Below are positions 53,061 through 62,213 of a stretch of DNA of 64,000 nt, piece after piece (positions within the stretch are counted from its first letter, which is position 1; each line of letters starts with the position of its first letter). Below the pieces are notes generated by a model that made no database searches, was not told the origin of the DNA, and worked only from the letters and a program-made list of their open reading frames with translations. The position numbers were made by a program, and so were the translations under genes. The DNA is from Nitrospirota bacterium (GTDB lineage: Bacteria > Nitrospirota > Thermodesulfovibrionia > Thermodesulfovibrionales > UBA6898): NCBI GenBank assembly GCA_016214855.1, contig JACRMT010000015.1, positions 20,117 through 84,116 on the forward strand, read 5' to 3'.

Positions 53061-54097
53061 GCAGAGGATGTTCCGGCGCGCGCCGCAGCTCTCACGATCT
53101 CTTCACCGATCTCTTCCAGCGGAAGCACCGTGTCAATGCCGCCGCTCTCGATGGCAAGCCTTGGCATTCCAAAGACAACGGACGTATTCTCATCCTGGGC
53201 GATCGTCCAGCCCCCGGCTTCCCGGATCTTCGTTATTCCGGCAACGCCGTCATTTCCCATGCCTGTCAGGATCACGCCGATGGCCTTTCTCCCGAATGAT
53301 GCTGCCACTGATGACAGCAGTATGTCACACGACGGCCGGTACAGGTCATCTGCCTGCCGCTCTACAAAGATAATCTTTTTTGAGCGGTCGATCTTCATAT
53401 GGTTTTCGGACGGGCAGAAATAGGCTGTGCCGGGCATGAGATATTCCCCATGCGTGGCCATCTTGAGCTCGACCTGCGACAGTGTTCTGAGCCATCCGAT
53501 CATCCCGTTCACAAAGCCGTCAGAAATATGCTGGGCGATCACGATCGGAACAGGAAACTTCTCGGGCAAGTGTGAGAGAATGATTGAAAGAGCGCCGGGC
53601 CCGCCCGTTGACGAAGCGATCGCAATTATTCGGTCTGAGCAATTTTTATTAAAGGCCGGCGTCTCCGGGCCGGCCGGATGCCGCCGGGAAAGTCTGCCCG
53701 AAATATGCGAAATGACGCTGACCCTGGACATAAGCTTGAGCTTTGCTGCAAACTCTTTTGCCGCTTCGATGTTCAGGTCAGGTTTCAGCATAAGGTCAAG
53801 AGCGCCTTTTGCTATGGCAGCGTACGCAGTCTTCGCATCTCCCCGGGAAGTTACCACGAGGATCGGGATAGCATGGGCAGCCATTATCTGCTCGATCGCC
53901 TGGAGCCCGTCCATAACCGGCATCTCGATGTCCATGGTTATGATGTCCGGATGGAGACTTCTGGCTTTCTCGACCGCTTCGAGACCGTTTGACGCTTCCC
54001 CCGCGACCTCCATTTCCGGGTCCATCTCAATGATCGATCTGATCAGGCTCCTTGCCAGGGCGCTGTCGTCCGCTATAAGAACGCGTACCTTTTTCAT
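53039..54097 (-). CDS. cheB: CheB methylesterase
   Basis: A 352-residue receiver-methylesterase. Asp56 lies in IITMDIEMPVMDG. The C-terminal domain has IAIASSTGGPGALSIIL (catalytic Ser), PIVIAQHISDGFVNGMIGWL (His) and ILTGMGNDGVAGITKI (Asp). It removes methyl groups from the receptor to reset adaptation. It starts five bases after the receptor gene. Confidence 0.95.
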   Translation of the reverse strand: MKKVRVLIADDSALARSLIRSIIEMDPEMEVAGEASNGLEAVEKARSLHPDIITMDIEMPVMDGLQAIEQIMAAHAIPILVVTSRGDAKTAYAAIAKGALDLMLKPDLNIEAAKEFAAKLKLMSRVSVISHISGRLSRRHPAGPETPAFNKNCSDRIIAIASSTGGPGALSIILSHLPEKFPVPIVIAQHISDGFVNGMIGWLRTLSQVELKMATHGEYLMPGTAYFCPSENHMKIDRSKKIIFVERQADDLYRPSCDILLSSVAASFGRKAIGVILTGMGNDGVAGITKIREAGGWTIAQDENTSVVFGMPRLAIESGGIDTVLPLEEIGEEIVRAAARAGTSSAWAGRCS

Positions 54098-54102
54098 CCT
54101 GT

Positions 54103-55338
54103 CTACGCTTTGACTCCATCCCCTGCTGATCCTCCTGATGCGGCGTCGCCTCTATACCCTGCTCTTTTCAGTATCTCGGCAAGGCTCTCGGACAAAGACG
54201 CAAGCTGGAAACTTATCGTGCCGAGTGATTCAACAGAGGCAGATGTCGTGCTTGCCCCCTGCATGATCTCGCGCAGCGCGATCACGACCTGGCTGTTCGC
54301 GGTCTTCTGCTGCTGCGTGGAAAGCGATATCTGCTTTGCAGAGTCCATGGTAGTGTGTGCTGCCTCAACAATATCAGAAAGGAGTGATGCTGTCTGGGAG
54401 GAGAAATCCATGCCCTGCTCGATCCCCCGTGAACTCTTTTCCGAGGCAACTGCCAGGTTGTTCACCGCCTCCTGGATCTCGTTGATCTTCCCCTCGATCT
54501 CGCCGGTGGATTCTGTAACGCTGTCGGCAAGCCTGCGGATCTCGGCCGCAACAACGCCGAACCGCTTTCCTGCCTCGCCCGCGCTTGACGCCTCAAGGGC
54601 AGCATTGAAGGCCAACAGCTTTGTATGATCGGCAATGGAGTTGATGATCTCCATGACCTTGGTGATCTCCCGTGACTTTTTGCCAAGCGCCAGGATCTCC
54701 TCGGCACTCTTCTGGCTGTCCCCATGGATCTCTGCCATCTTCATCATCATTGATTCAATTGCTGTTGCGCCCTTCTTCGTGTCCTCCCAGGTCTTCTGGG
54801 CAGTATCCACCACTGCTTTTGCATGTTCTGCGATCTGTGTTGAGGAGGCAGAGAGCTCCTCGGTTGTGGAAGTTATCTCGGATATTGAAGCTGACTCATC
54901 GGACGAGATCGCAGCATACTGCTCGACGGTTACGGACAGCATGCCGGCGCAGGACCCCATATTTTTCACTACATCAGACGCCTTCTCAATGTTGTCATAA
55001 AACCTTTTCTGAACGCGGTTGATCATATATCCTGTGCAGATCAGAAGCAGGACGGAAAACAATGCCGCCCGCCTCAGAAAAAGCCCGAACGTCTCTCTTG
55101 AAAGGGCCCGCTCCCGTGCCAGCATCCCGTTTCTGTCCATAAACAGCCTGACTGCTTCATTCCCATCAGTTTGCAGTGCCCGTTCATAGGCTTCCCTATG
55201 CTTTTCTCCGCCTGTTTTGATCGCAGACAGAGAGATCAGGGTAAAGGCAATGATGGCAATGACCAGCGGAAGTATAAGCAGCAGCATAAGCTGGTTCTTG
55301 GACGTCGTTTCGTTTTGCGTCACTACGGTTTTATGCAT
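54103..55338 (-). CDS. Methyl-accepting chemotaxis protein with minimal periplasmic loop
   Basis: A 411-residue receptor. Two membrane segments (about 18-38 and 88-108) enclose only about 50 residues, too short for a standard sensor domain. The cytoplasmic part has methylation helices and the signalling tip (IINSIADHTKLLAFNAALEASSAGEAGKRFGVVAAEIRRLA). There is no HAMP domain, as in other Frz-type receptors. It may sense an internal or membrane signal, or act through another protein. Confidence 0.9.
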   Translation of the reverse strand: MHKTVVTQNETTSKNQLMLLLILPLVIAIIAFTLISLSAIKTGGEKHREAYERALQTDGNEAVRLFMDRNGMLARERALSRETFGLFLRRAALFSVLLLICTGYMINRVQKRFYDNIEKASDVVKNMGSCAGMLSVTVEQYAAISSDESASISEITSTTEELSASSTQIAEHAKAVVDTAQKTWEDTKKGATAIESMMMKMAEIHGDSQKSAEEILALGKKSREITKVMEIINSIADHTKLLAFNAALEASSAGEAGKRFGVVAAEIRRLADSVTESTGEIEGKINEIQEAVNNLAVASEKSSRGIEQGMDFSSQTASLLSDIVEAAHTTMDSAKQISLSTQQQKTANSQVVIALREIMQGASTTSASVESLGTISFQLASLSESLAEILKRAGYRGDAASGGSAGDGVKA

Positions 55339-55356
55339 AACTTGTTTTCCTCTCTT

Positions 55357-55797
55357 TCAAGCGGTTGCTGCCGCTTCACATGGATTCAGGCCTTTCAGCC
55401 GGTATGGATCAAGGAGCAGAACTACCGTGTTTTCGTGCAGGACAACGCCCCAGAAGATGCGCAGCCCTGCAAAATACGAAAGGGGCTCAGGGATCGGCTG
55501 TATGGTCCGGACCGGGACCGCAACGATCGTCTCAAGTCCATCAACCCTTATCCCGTAAACCTCATCCTCATGCTTGTGCAGGACAACGGTTGAGGATAAA
55601 GCAGATGCCTCTTTAGCCATGCCAGGGACTTCAGCCAGCGCGAGGCAGGAGATTCCCCTCTGCTCTGCCTGTTCTGAGCTTATAATGCAGTCCACCTGGA
55701 CCGTATCAATGGCGATAGGTATGCCCGCCGCTTTGAACACAAGAAGATCCATCTCTGCGGGGAGACCCTCGGGTTCAACGTTTTCCTTATGTGTCAT
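55357..55797 (-). CDS. cheW: CheW coupling protein, second copy
   Basis: A CheW-like protein of about 146 residues starting at the ATG near 55797, which lies inside the end of the upstream cheW. Features are LLVFKAAGIPIAIDTVQVDCII, VYGIRVDGLETIVAVPVRTI and a C-terminal VVLHENTVVLLLDPYRL. It links receptors to CheA. Two different CheW proteins with one receptor again recalls the Frz set (FrzA, FrzB). Confidence 0.86.
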   Translation of the reverse strand: MTHKENVEPEGLPAEMDLLVFKAAGIPIAIDTVQVDCIISSEQAEQRGISCLALAEVPGMAKEASALSSTVVLHKHEDEVYGIRVDGLETIVAVPVRTIQPIPEPLSYFAGLRIFWGVVLHENTVVLLLDPYRLKGLNPCEAAATA

Positions 55798-56308
55798 GGA
55801 CAACCAGTTTTTCAAACAAACGGCTGATATCGAGCATTACGACCGTCCTGTTATTATAGGACAGTTCGCCGGTCACGAATTCTTTTATCGCATGGTCGAG
55901 GGTAGACAGCGGCGGCTTGATCGAATCCAGCAGCACGTCAACAACATCAAGCACCCCGTCCACAAGGATCCCTGAACGCAGACCGGCTTTTGAGACCATT
56001 GCGATCCGGCTGGCTGTGGTCCTTTCGCTGTCAGGAAGCCCCAGGAATCTGTTGAGGTTGATGACGGACTCAATGTCTCCCCGATTGTTGATGAGACCGG
56101 GGATGAAGTCAGGTGCCCCGGGGACCGGGGAAATGTCCATCAAGGGCAGGATTTCCTTCACATCAGCGCCAGGGAAGGCGTAGAGACTGTCACGGAGCGT
56201 GAAGATCACAACCTTGAGCACCTCAGCCTCGACGTTGACGGTTGTCTCCTTCCCCTTCCGCTTACTCAGTTCTTCAATGAGCAGGTCATTTCTTGTTTTG
56301 TTATCCAT
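55787..56308 (-). CDS. cheW: CheW coupling protein, first copy
   Basis: A 173-residue CheW domain protein: KVVIFTLRDSLYAFPGADVKEIL, VPGAPDFIPGLINNRGDIESVINLNRFLG (the receptor/kinase-binding pattern) and YNNRTVVMLDISRLFEKL. The N-terminal 25 residues are charged. It is the first gene of the 11-gene chemosensory operon, which ends at 43978. Confidence 0.9.
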   Translation of the reverse strand: MDNKTRNDLLIEELSKRKGKETTVNVEAEVLKVVIFTLRDSLYAFPGADVKEILPLMDISPVPGAPDFIPGLINNRGDIESVINLNRFLGLPDSERTTASRIAMVSKAGLRSGILVDGVLDVVDVLLDSIKPPLSTLDHAIKEFVTGELSYNNRTVVMLDISRLFEKLVVHDT

Positions 56309-56420
56309 GGTTGTCTTTCCGGAATCCCGCCTGCAAACTATATTCTTAAGGATCGCAAGGACGGCAAATGTTTTGCAGACAGATCAGGGCAGCAAAGGAA
56401 CAGTAATCTGATCTGCTATT

Positions 56421-56642
56421 TCAGAACTGGATCTGGCATTTTTTTGCGCCGTTTTCATCCCGAATCCAGAGCAGGATCTTCTTGGAGCGAGTACACCAGT
56501 CCCGGACATCTTTTTCGAAGGTCGGGCAGTCTGCAACAGCTTCCAGTACATCACCCGATTTCATCCTGACAGCCATAGCAGTGATCTTCAGTGTCGGCTG
56601 TGGGCATTTCAGGCCACGTGCATCAAGATTCTGTATTGCCAT
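56421..56642 (-). CDS. TusA/SirA-family sulphur carrier protein
   Basis: A 73-residue protein with the invariant DARGLKCPQPTLKI motif, whose Cys carries persulphide sulphur. A second Cys in the VADCPTFEKDV region is common in the family. It lies 47 bases after MvhD on the same strand, so it may belong to the hydrogenase-HdrA operon. Such placement next to Hdr-like genes hints at sulphur traffic rather than tRNA thiolation (inference). Confidence 0.88.
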   Translation of the reverse strand: MAIQNLDARGLKCPQPTLKITAMAVRMKSGDVLEAVADCPTFEKDVRDWCTRSKKILLWIRDENGAKKCQIQF

Positions 56643-56689
56643 AATGATTCCCCCAATGTTTTTCTAAATTATACAATAAGTTATGGAAA

Positions 56690-57109
56690 TTACACCGGTA
56701 TTTTTAACGGTCCCAAAACCCTCACGGTTTCTACCATCTCTGTAATGAGTTTTACAAACTTGTCACCCTCTCCGGCAGAGACAAAATCGAACGCGCACCG
56801 CTCTTTTCCTATGCCAAAGGGTTCGAGCACCTTCAGCAGCATCCGGTGGCGCTGCACTGCCCGGTAATTGCCCTCTTTGTAATGGCAGTCGCCGGGATGG
56901 CATGCAAGAATAATAACCCCGTCAGCGCCCTGCTCGAATGATTTCAGCACAAACTGGGGATCTATCCTCCCGCTGCACATCACCTTGATGATATTGACAT
57001 TGGGAGGATAAAGACTTTGTGCTGTTCCTGCCTTGTCTGCACCGGCATATGAACACCAGTTACAGAGAAAGCCGATGATCTTCGGTTCAAAAATAGTGTC
57101 TGTTGTCAT
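56690..57109 (-). CDS. mvhD: MvhD/FrhD-type hydrogenase iron-sulphur subunit
   Basis: A 139-residue protein with FLCNWCSYAGAD, IKVMCSGRIDP and LACHPGDCHYKEGN, the [2Fe-2S]/cysteine pattern of MvhD. MvhD passes electrons from the hydrogenase to HdrA. All key sites are Cys, not Sec, unlike some methanogens. It starts in a four-base overlap with hdrA. Confidence 0.92.
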   Translation of the reverse strand: MTTDTIFEPKIIGFLCNWCSYAGADKAGTAQSLYPPNVNIIKVMCSGRIDPQFVLKSFEQGADGVIILACHPGDCHYKEGNYRAVQRHRMLLKVLEPFGIGKERCAFDFVSAGEGDKFVKLITEMVETVRVLGPLKIPV

Positions 57110-59067
57110 CGCAGCACCTCTGCGATCTCGGCAAGAATTTCTTCATTGGTAAAGTGATTGCCCCTGATCGCGGCTGAAGGACATGCGGCAACACATGTGC
57201 CGCAGCCCTGACAGAGAACCTCATTTACTAATGCCTTCTCTTTTTCTGCATCAAAAGATATCGCTGTATAGGGGCATACACTGACACAGACCCTGCAACC
57301 GGAGCAGCGTTCGCTGTCGACCTCGGCGTTAACCGGCTGTATCTCGAGCTTCCTGCCCACAACAAGTCCGGAAAGTATATATCCGGCAGCAGCCATGCCC
57401 TGGTTCATGGCCTTTTGAATATCCATCGGCGACTGGCAGGTTCCGGCCAGATATATTCCCTTGATCTTGGACTGGACAGAATCCAGTCGTCCGTGCAGTT
57501 CTTCAAAAAATCCGGACTGGTCGTGCGCTGTTTCCAGAACCTCCCCGAGTTTCCCTGACTCTTCGGCCGGGATGACCGCCGGGCAAAGCACGATCATATC
57601 CACGTTCACGCTTCCGGACTTCCCGGAGATGTCCTGGTACTCAATGATATTGCCTTTTTTGCCTCCGGCGATAGACAGCTGCCGGATATCGTTGTACCTG
57701 ACAAAGGTTGCATGGGGATTGGACCGGGCATGATGGTACAGGCTGAACTCATCTTTGCCCGGGATGACCAGTTCTTTGTAAAAATGCCAGATCCTGGTCC
57801 CCGGCAGTTTTTTCTCGATCATGTGATTGAACTTAAAAGCATACTGGCAGCATATCCCGGAGCAGTATTCTTTATGATTGACATCAAGGCTTCCGACGCA
57901 GTGGACGATCGCAATACTCGACGGAGCAGTTCCTGCTGCTACCCTGATCTGCCCATCAGTCGGACCGTTTGAAGCCATGATCCGCTCAAACTCTTTACTG
58001 GTGTATATGTTATCAAGCTTTCCGTACCCGAGGTTCGGCAGCTTTTTGCAGTCATAGAGATCTGAACCAGTTGCTACGATTATCGCCCCGATAGTTCTCT
58101 CATATACTTTTTCGCTGTCGTCAAACCTGATCGTACCCTCGACCGGGCAGGCCTCCTGGCATTTTTTGCATGCGCCGCCCTGCAGGTTTATGCAGAGCTT
58201 CTCATCGATAAAAGGTGTATTCGGCAGAGCCCCGGCAAAGGGGAAGGAGATCGCTTTACGCTCGTTCAAATCACCGTTAAACGGGTTCTTTGCGCTGACC
58301 GGACAGGGCTCGATGCATTCTGCGCAGCCGATACAGGTATGGGTATCTGCAAAACGGGGTCTCTGTATAATTTTGGCAGCAAAGTTCCCATAGGAACCGA
58401 CAACCTCGATCACCTCGGCCATGGTCAGCAGTTCGATATTCTCCGCGTACTCGCCATGCAGTATCTCTGCCATTAACGGTTCGAGCATGCAGGGCCCGCA
58501 TTCCATATTCGGGAAGAGCTCTTCATATCTGACCGGCATGCCGCCGATAACCGGTGATTTCTCGACCAGCACAACCTTTCTGCCGGAGCCGGCAATGCTC
58601 AGCGCGGTCTTGAGTCCGGCCGGACCGGCGCCGATGACAAGCACGTCAGGACATATATCGATCTCTTTCTTTTGAAGGGGATCGTGAAGCTGAACACGGC
58701 TCACCGCTGACCGTATAGAGCGGCCGGCCTTTTCCGTGGCCTTGCCGGCATCCCTGGTGACCCAGGCTATCTGCTCTCGGACGTTTACCATCTGCATGAG
58801 ATAAGGATTCAGACCGGCACGGGAGAGCACCCGCATAAAGGTAGTTTCGTGGTCCCGGGGAGAGCAGGCCGAGATCACGACCCGCTCCAGACCGTTTTCA
58901 ACAAGATCCTTCTCGAACGCTTCTTTGCCTTCCTCGGAGCACATGAAATCTACTGTCTTGAAATGCATGCCGGGGAAGTGACGCAACAGGTTCTCCCTGA
59001 CCCTGTCAGAATCGATCTTATCCGATATGTTCGTTCCGCACTTGCAGAAATATACGCCGGTCTTCAT
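57106..59067 (-). CDS. hdrA: Heterodisulfide reductase subunit A (HdrA)
   Basis: A 653-residue FAD and iron-sulphur protein. An N-terminal Cys region (GVYFCKCGTNISDKID) precedes the FAD loop VLVIGAGPAGLKTALSIAG. Ferredoxin clusters include CIGCAECIEPCP, CKKCQEACP, CSGCRVCVSVCP and CQGCGTCVAACP. HdrA is the flavin that bifurcates electrons between a low-potential acceptor (ferredoxin) and a disulphide, or other partner. HdrB and HdrC are not next to it, so the second acceptor is not shown by this window. It overlaps mvhD and the protease gene. Confidence 0.93.
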   Translation of the reverse strand: MKTGVYFCKCGTNISDKIDSDRVRENLLRHFPGMHFKTVDFMCSEEGKEAFEKDLVENGLERVVISACSPRDHETTFMRVLSRAGLNPYLMQMVNVREQIAWVTRDAGKATEKAGRSIRSAVSRVQLHDPLQKKEIDICPDVLVIGAGPAGLKTALSIAGSGRKVVLVEKSPVIGGMPVRYEELFPNMECGPCMLEPLMAEILHGEYAENIELLTMAEVIEVVGSYGNFAAKIIQRPRFADTHTCIGCAECIEPCPVSAKNPFNGDLNERKAISFPFAGALPNTPFIDEKLCINLQGGACKKCQEACPVEGTIRFDDSEKVYERTIGAIIVATGSDLYDCKKLPNLGYGKLDNIYTSKEFERIMASNGPTDGQIRVAAGTAPSSIAIVHCVGSLDVNHKEYCSGICCQYAFKFNHMIEKKLPGTRIWHFYKELVIPGKDEFSLYHHARSNPHATFVRYNDIRQLSIAGGKKGNIIEYQDISGKSGSVNVDMIVLCPAVIPAEESGKLGEVLETAHDQSGFFEELHGRLDSVQSKIKGIYLAGTCQSPMDIQKAMNQGMAAAGYILSGLVVGRKLEIQPVNAEVDSERCSGCRVCVSVCPYTAISFDAEKEKALVNEVLCQGCGTCVAACPSAAIRGNHFTNEEILAEIAEVLR

Positions 59068-59564
59068 GATATCTCCCCTTGTGCATCGAAGTTGAGTTCA
59101 CCGAGTATTGCGTTGACCGCAACAGGCACTGCACGTTCGATCTCGTCCGTCAGCTGCTCGCTAAAGGACGTAACATCGCTGGCCTCTATGCCCCATATTT
59201 TTATCGTCGACGGCAGATGCATGTTGAGCATTCTCCCGAGCTCCAGAGCGGTCGAAAGGTTTGTGTCATGTGTACACATCATATTCCTTGTGCCGCAGAG
59301 CTCATCCGGATCAAACTCGGTCACCGCCCCCGGCCTGGATCTGCCGGTCATCATGGCATCGACAATGCAGGCCCTGTCATAACCGGTCATGGCATCCATA
59401 AGCCGGATCCCTCCTGCATAAACTTCTTTGATGTCTACGGTGTCATTTCTCCCATCGGCTTCGCCGCGTTGACCCAGGCGTTGTCTGATAGCACGCGAGA
59501 CCCTGATCCCGACACTGTCGTCGGTGAGGATCGGATTGCCAAGCCCTATGATCACTGTTTTCAT
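59064..59564 (-). CDS. Hydrogenase maturation endopeptidase
   Basis: A 166-residue protease of the HyaD/HycI/FrcD family, with IIGLGNPILTDDSVGIRV and the nickel-binding residues in that Asp-Asp region and YDRACIVDAM. It cleaves the C-terminal peptide from the large subunit after nickel is inserted. Its gene lies between the large subunit gene and hdrA. Confidence 0.92.
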   Translation of the reverse strand: MKTVIIGLGNPILTDDSVGIRVSRAIRQRLGQRGEADGRNDTVDIKEVYAGGIRLMDAMTGYDRACIVDAMMTGRSRPGAVTEFDPDELCGTRNMMCTHDTNLSTALELGRMLNMHLPSTIKIWGIEASDVTSFSEQLTDEIERAVPVAVNAILGELNFDAQGEIS

Positions 59565-59572
59565 GAGCGCGA

Positions 59573-61057
59573 TCAGTCCCTCTGAACTGTCCTGATAATC
59601 TCGGAACTGCTGTTCCGGATGATCACCTTCATCGGCATCTGCCCCGGCAGAAAATGCGTTGCGCAGGAAAGGCAGGGATCATAGAGCCTGAAGGCCATCT
59701 CGATCCTGTTCAGCATGCCTTCTTCAGCTATCTTGCCCCTGGAAATAAGTTTTTCAGCTGCCCGCCTGATCGACATGCTCATCGGCGCATAGTTGTTCGT
59801 TGTTCCGACGATCAGGTTCACGCTGGTGAGAACACCCCGCTCATCACTGACATAGTGATGCGTAAGCGTACCGCGCGGCGCCTCGACCGAGCCGATACCA
59901 ACACCGACTATCTGCTGAGGGATGCGCCTCACATCCGGAGAGGTTATCTCAGGGTCCTGAGCGAGCTCCAGCATACGCTCGGATGCATAGAGCAGCTCGA
60001 TCAGCCGCGCCCAATGGGTTGCCAGACGGTGATGGATCGGCTGATATCTTCCATCAATTTTTCTTGAACCAAAGGTCTCGAACATGCGCTCGAAATGCTC
60101 CTGGGCAAGCGGGGTTGCCATTGAGTCGGAAACATTCAGCCGGGAAAGAGGCGTAGCAATGTAAACACCGCTGTCCATGCCGTCCTCAAGCCCTTTCCAT
60201 CCGACATTTTTCAGGTACGGAAATTTCAAATAGGTCCAGGGCTCGACCCGCTCAGCAATATGCTGCATGTAGTCAGCAGCAGGATACTTGACGAACTCCT
60301 TTCCTTCGGGATCCACGATCCTGATCATGCCGTCATAAAAGTTGACCCGGTTCTTATCGTCGACCGTGCCCATATAATAGGTTTTATGCAGATAGACATC
60401 AGAAGTGACCAGCTCGAGATACTGCTGATTTTTCAGAACAATGTCGTCGAAGATCTTGAGCGAAAACAGGGCAAAATCAATATTCTTCTTTGCGACCTCC
60501 TCGATCTCTTTCCGTTCATCTTCCGAAACAGACTTGGACCAGCCGCCGGGAAGTCCTCCGGCAAGATGAACGCCGCGGCCGCCAAGCTTCTCGATCACAT
60601 GATGATTGCGTGACCTGCAGTCGATCACCTGTTTCCCGATGTCCAGCCCGACCTTTCTGATCACACCGAGGATATTTCTCTCGGAAGCCGGCGCATCTGG
60701 GCCAATGATAAAATCAGGACCGCCTAATGCATAAAAGTGAGTCGTATGATCAGTCACATAAAAGGCCATGTACAGCAGTTCCCTTATCTTCTTTGCTGCA
60801 GGCGGCGGTTCGGCCCCGAAAAGCATATCAAGGGCCTTGACTGAGGCCATATGGTGGGCCTCAGGACAGACACCGCAGATCCTGTTCGTGATCACCGGCA
60901 TATCTTCAGCCTGCCTGCCGACACAGAACCTCTCAAAACCCCTGAGTTCAGGTACCTGAAAATAGGTGTTGGCAACATCGCCCTCGTCATTGAGAAATAT
61001 CTCGATCTTGCCATGCCCTTCAAGACGGGTTATCGGATCAATACTGATATTTTTCAT
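59573..61057 (-). CDS. mvhA: [NiFe] hydrogenase large subunit, Mvh type
   Basis: A 494-residue catalytic subunit. The N-terminal NiFe ligands are in RICGVCPEAH and the C-terminal ones in DPCLSCATH, both with Cys. A 26-residue tail follows the His and would be removed by the neighbouring protease. The N-terminus (DPITRLEGHGKIEI) is the usual one. With MvhG, MvhD and HdrA this is a group 3c-type, cytoplasmic H2-oxidising complex. Confidence 0.93.
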   Translation of the reverse strand: MKNISIDPITRLEGHGKIEIFLNDEGDVANTYFQVPELRGFERFCVGRQAEDMPVITNRICGVCPEAHHMASVKALDMLFGAEPPPAAKKIRELLYMAFYVTDHTTHFYALGGPDFIIGPDAPASERNILGVIRKVGLDIGKQVIDCRSRNHHVIEKLGGRGVHLAGGLPGGWSKSVSEDERKEIEEVAKKNIDFALFSLKIFDDIVLKNQQYLELVTSDVYLHKTYYMGTVDDKNRVNFYDGMIRIVDPEGKEFVKYPAADYMQHIAERVEPWTYLKFPYLKNVGWKGLEDGMDSGVYIATPLSRLNVSDSMATPLAQEHFERMFETFGSRKIDGRYQPIHHRLATHWARLIELLYASERMLELAQDPEITSPDVRRIPQQIVGVGIGSVEAPRGTLTHHYVSDERGVLTSVNLIVGTTNNYAPMSMSIRRAAEKLISRGKIAEEGMLNRIEMAFRLYDPCLSCATHFLPGQMPMKVIIRNSSSEIIRTVQRD

Positions 61058-62043
61058 GATATTTTTCCTTTCAGTATCGATCCCGGCAGACTGTATTTAT
61101 AGAACATACCGGCGTAATCAGGGATCGAGCCGAGGACCGCATCGATCCTCTGATAGATCTCATCTTCTGATATGCCTTTGGTGTCGCCGATATCGATGAT
61201 AGAACCGAGAGCTGCCGTCATTTTAGCCCCCTGATCGAGCACGCCCTCCGGAGGACCATAGCAACCTGTGCAGGGCATATTCACCTTCGGACAGAGCGCT
61301 CCGCAGCCGTCGCGCGTGGCAATGCCCATGCATATCAGCCCCTGATCGAGAAGACAGGGCTCTCTTTCCGGAACGATCTCATATGTCCTGAACAGTTTTG
61401 GTATCTTTTTGTCCTCTTTTTTTCTGTCGCATTCATTGCAGACAGCAGACCTTCCGGCTCCTATGACACTGCCTTTAGGCGGCAACGCAGCGCCGCTGAT
61501 GACCGCACTCACCACATTCCATATCTGGTGCGGTTCCGGTGGACAGCCGGGGATGAAAAAATCAACATCAGTTACCTGTGCAAGGGTCTTCACTGTATCA
61601 AAAAAGACAGGGAGGTGAAGCGTGCCTTCCGCAACCTTTGTCTCGGGCTGAGGAATGATCTTGCCTGGGTTATCGATCGAGGGATTATCGAGATAGACAG
61701 CCTTCATCAGAGCGTCTTTGGAATGAAGATTGGCAAGCCCAGGTATGCAGCCCTCAGTCGCGCATGAGCCGAATGCGATCAGAACCTGGGATTTCTTTCG
61801 CAGGAGATGCGCCATCTCCTCATTCTCAGCAGTCCGGATAGCGCCGTTAAACAGCGTGATCGCTATGGCCTTGTCAGGCAGCGCCTCGATATCCTTTTTC
61901 TTGGTATCAAGCAGACAGGGGCAGAACATAAAATCAAAGGCAGCATCCACGTCAATGATCTTTTCGTTGAGGTTGACCAGAGCTATTTCGCAGCCGCCGC
62001 AGGATGCAGCCCAGTACATGCTCAGTTTCGGTTTAGCTGCCAT
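61054..62043 (-). CDS. mvhG: [NiFe] hydrogenase small subunit, Mvh type
   Basis: A 329-residue iron-sulphur subunit: AASCGGCEIAL, FGSCATEGCIPG, FFIPGCPPEPHQIW, then the extra clusters with CNEC and CGALCPKVNMPCTGCYGP. It carries electrons from the NiFe site to MvhD. It has no twin-arginine signal, so it is cytoplasmic. First gene of the operon; 170 bases without a gene separate it from comM. Confidence 0.92.
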   Translation of the reverse strand: MAAKPKLSMYWAASCGGCEIALVNLNEKIIDVDAAFDFMFCPCLLDTKKKDIEALPDKAIAITLFNGAIRTAENEEMAHLLRKKSQVLIAFGSCATEGCIPGLANLHSKDALMKAVYLDNPSIDNPGKIIPQPETKVAEGTLHLPVFFDTVKTLAQVTDVDFFIPGCPPEPHQIWNVVSAVISGAALPPKGSVIGAGRSAVCNECDRKKEDKKIPKLFRTYEIVPEREPCLLDQGLICMGIATRDGCGALCPKVNMPCTGCYGPPEGVLDQGAKMTAALGSIIDIGDTKGISEDEIYQRIDAVLGSIPDYAGMFYKYSLPGSILKGKIS

Positions 62044-62213
62044 CGATCACTCCTTTTTGCAAGACGTCTTAAGATGTGCCTGTTCAATGAGAAAGCAGCA
62101 ATAAGGGCAACAGCCAACCTCTCTTGCCTATTGTTTATTCTATATGCAGGCCGTATTTTGTCAATGCAAAATAAAGGGAAAGGTATCGCTAAGCTGATGA
62201 TCCTCACTGTCCG

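Noticed and set aside
56690..61057. Selenocysteine in HdrA, MvhD or the hydrogenase large subunit
   Set aside because: All known Sec positions in these proteins carry Cys codons and the frames are uninterrupted.
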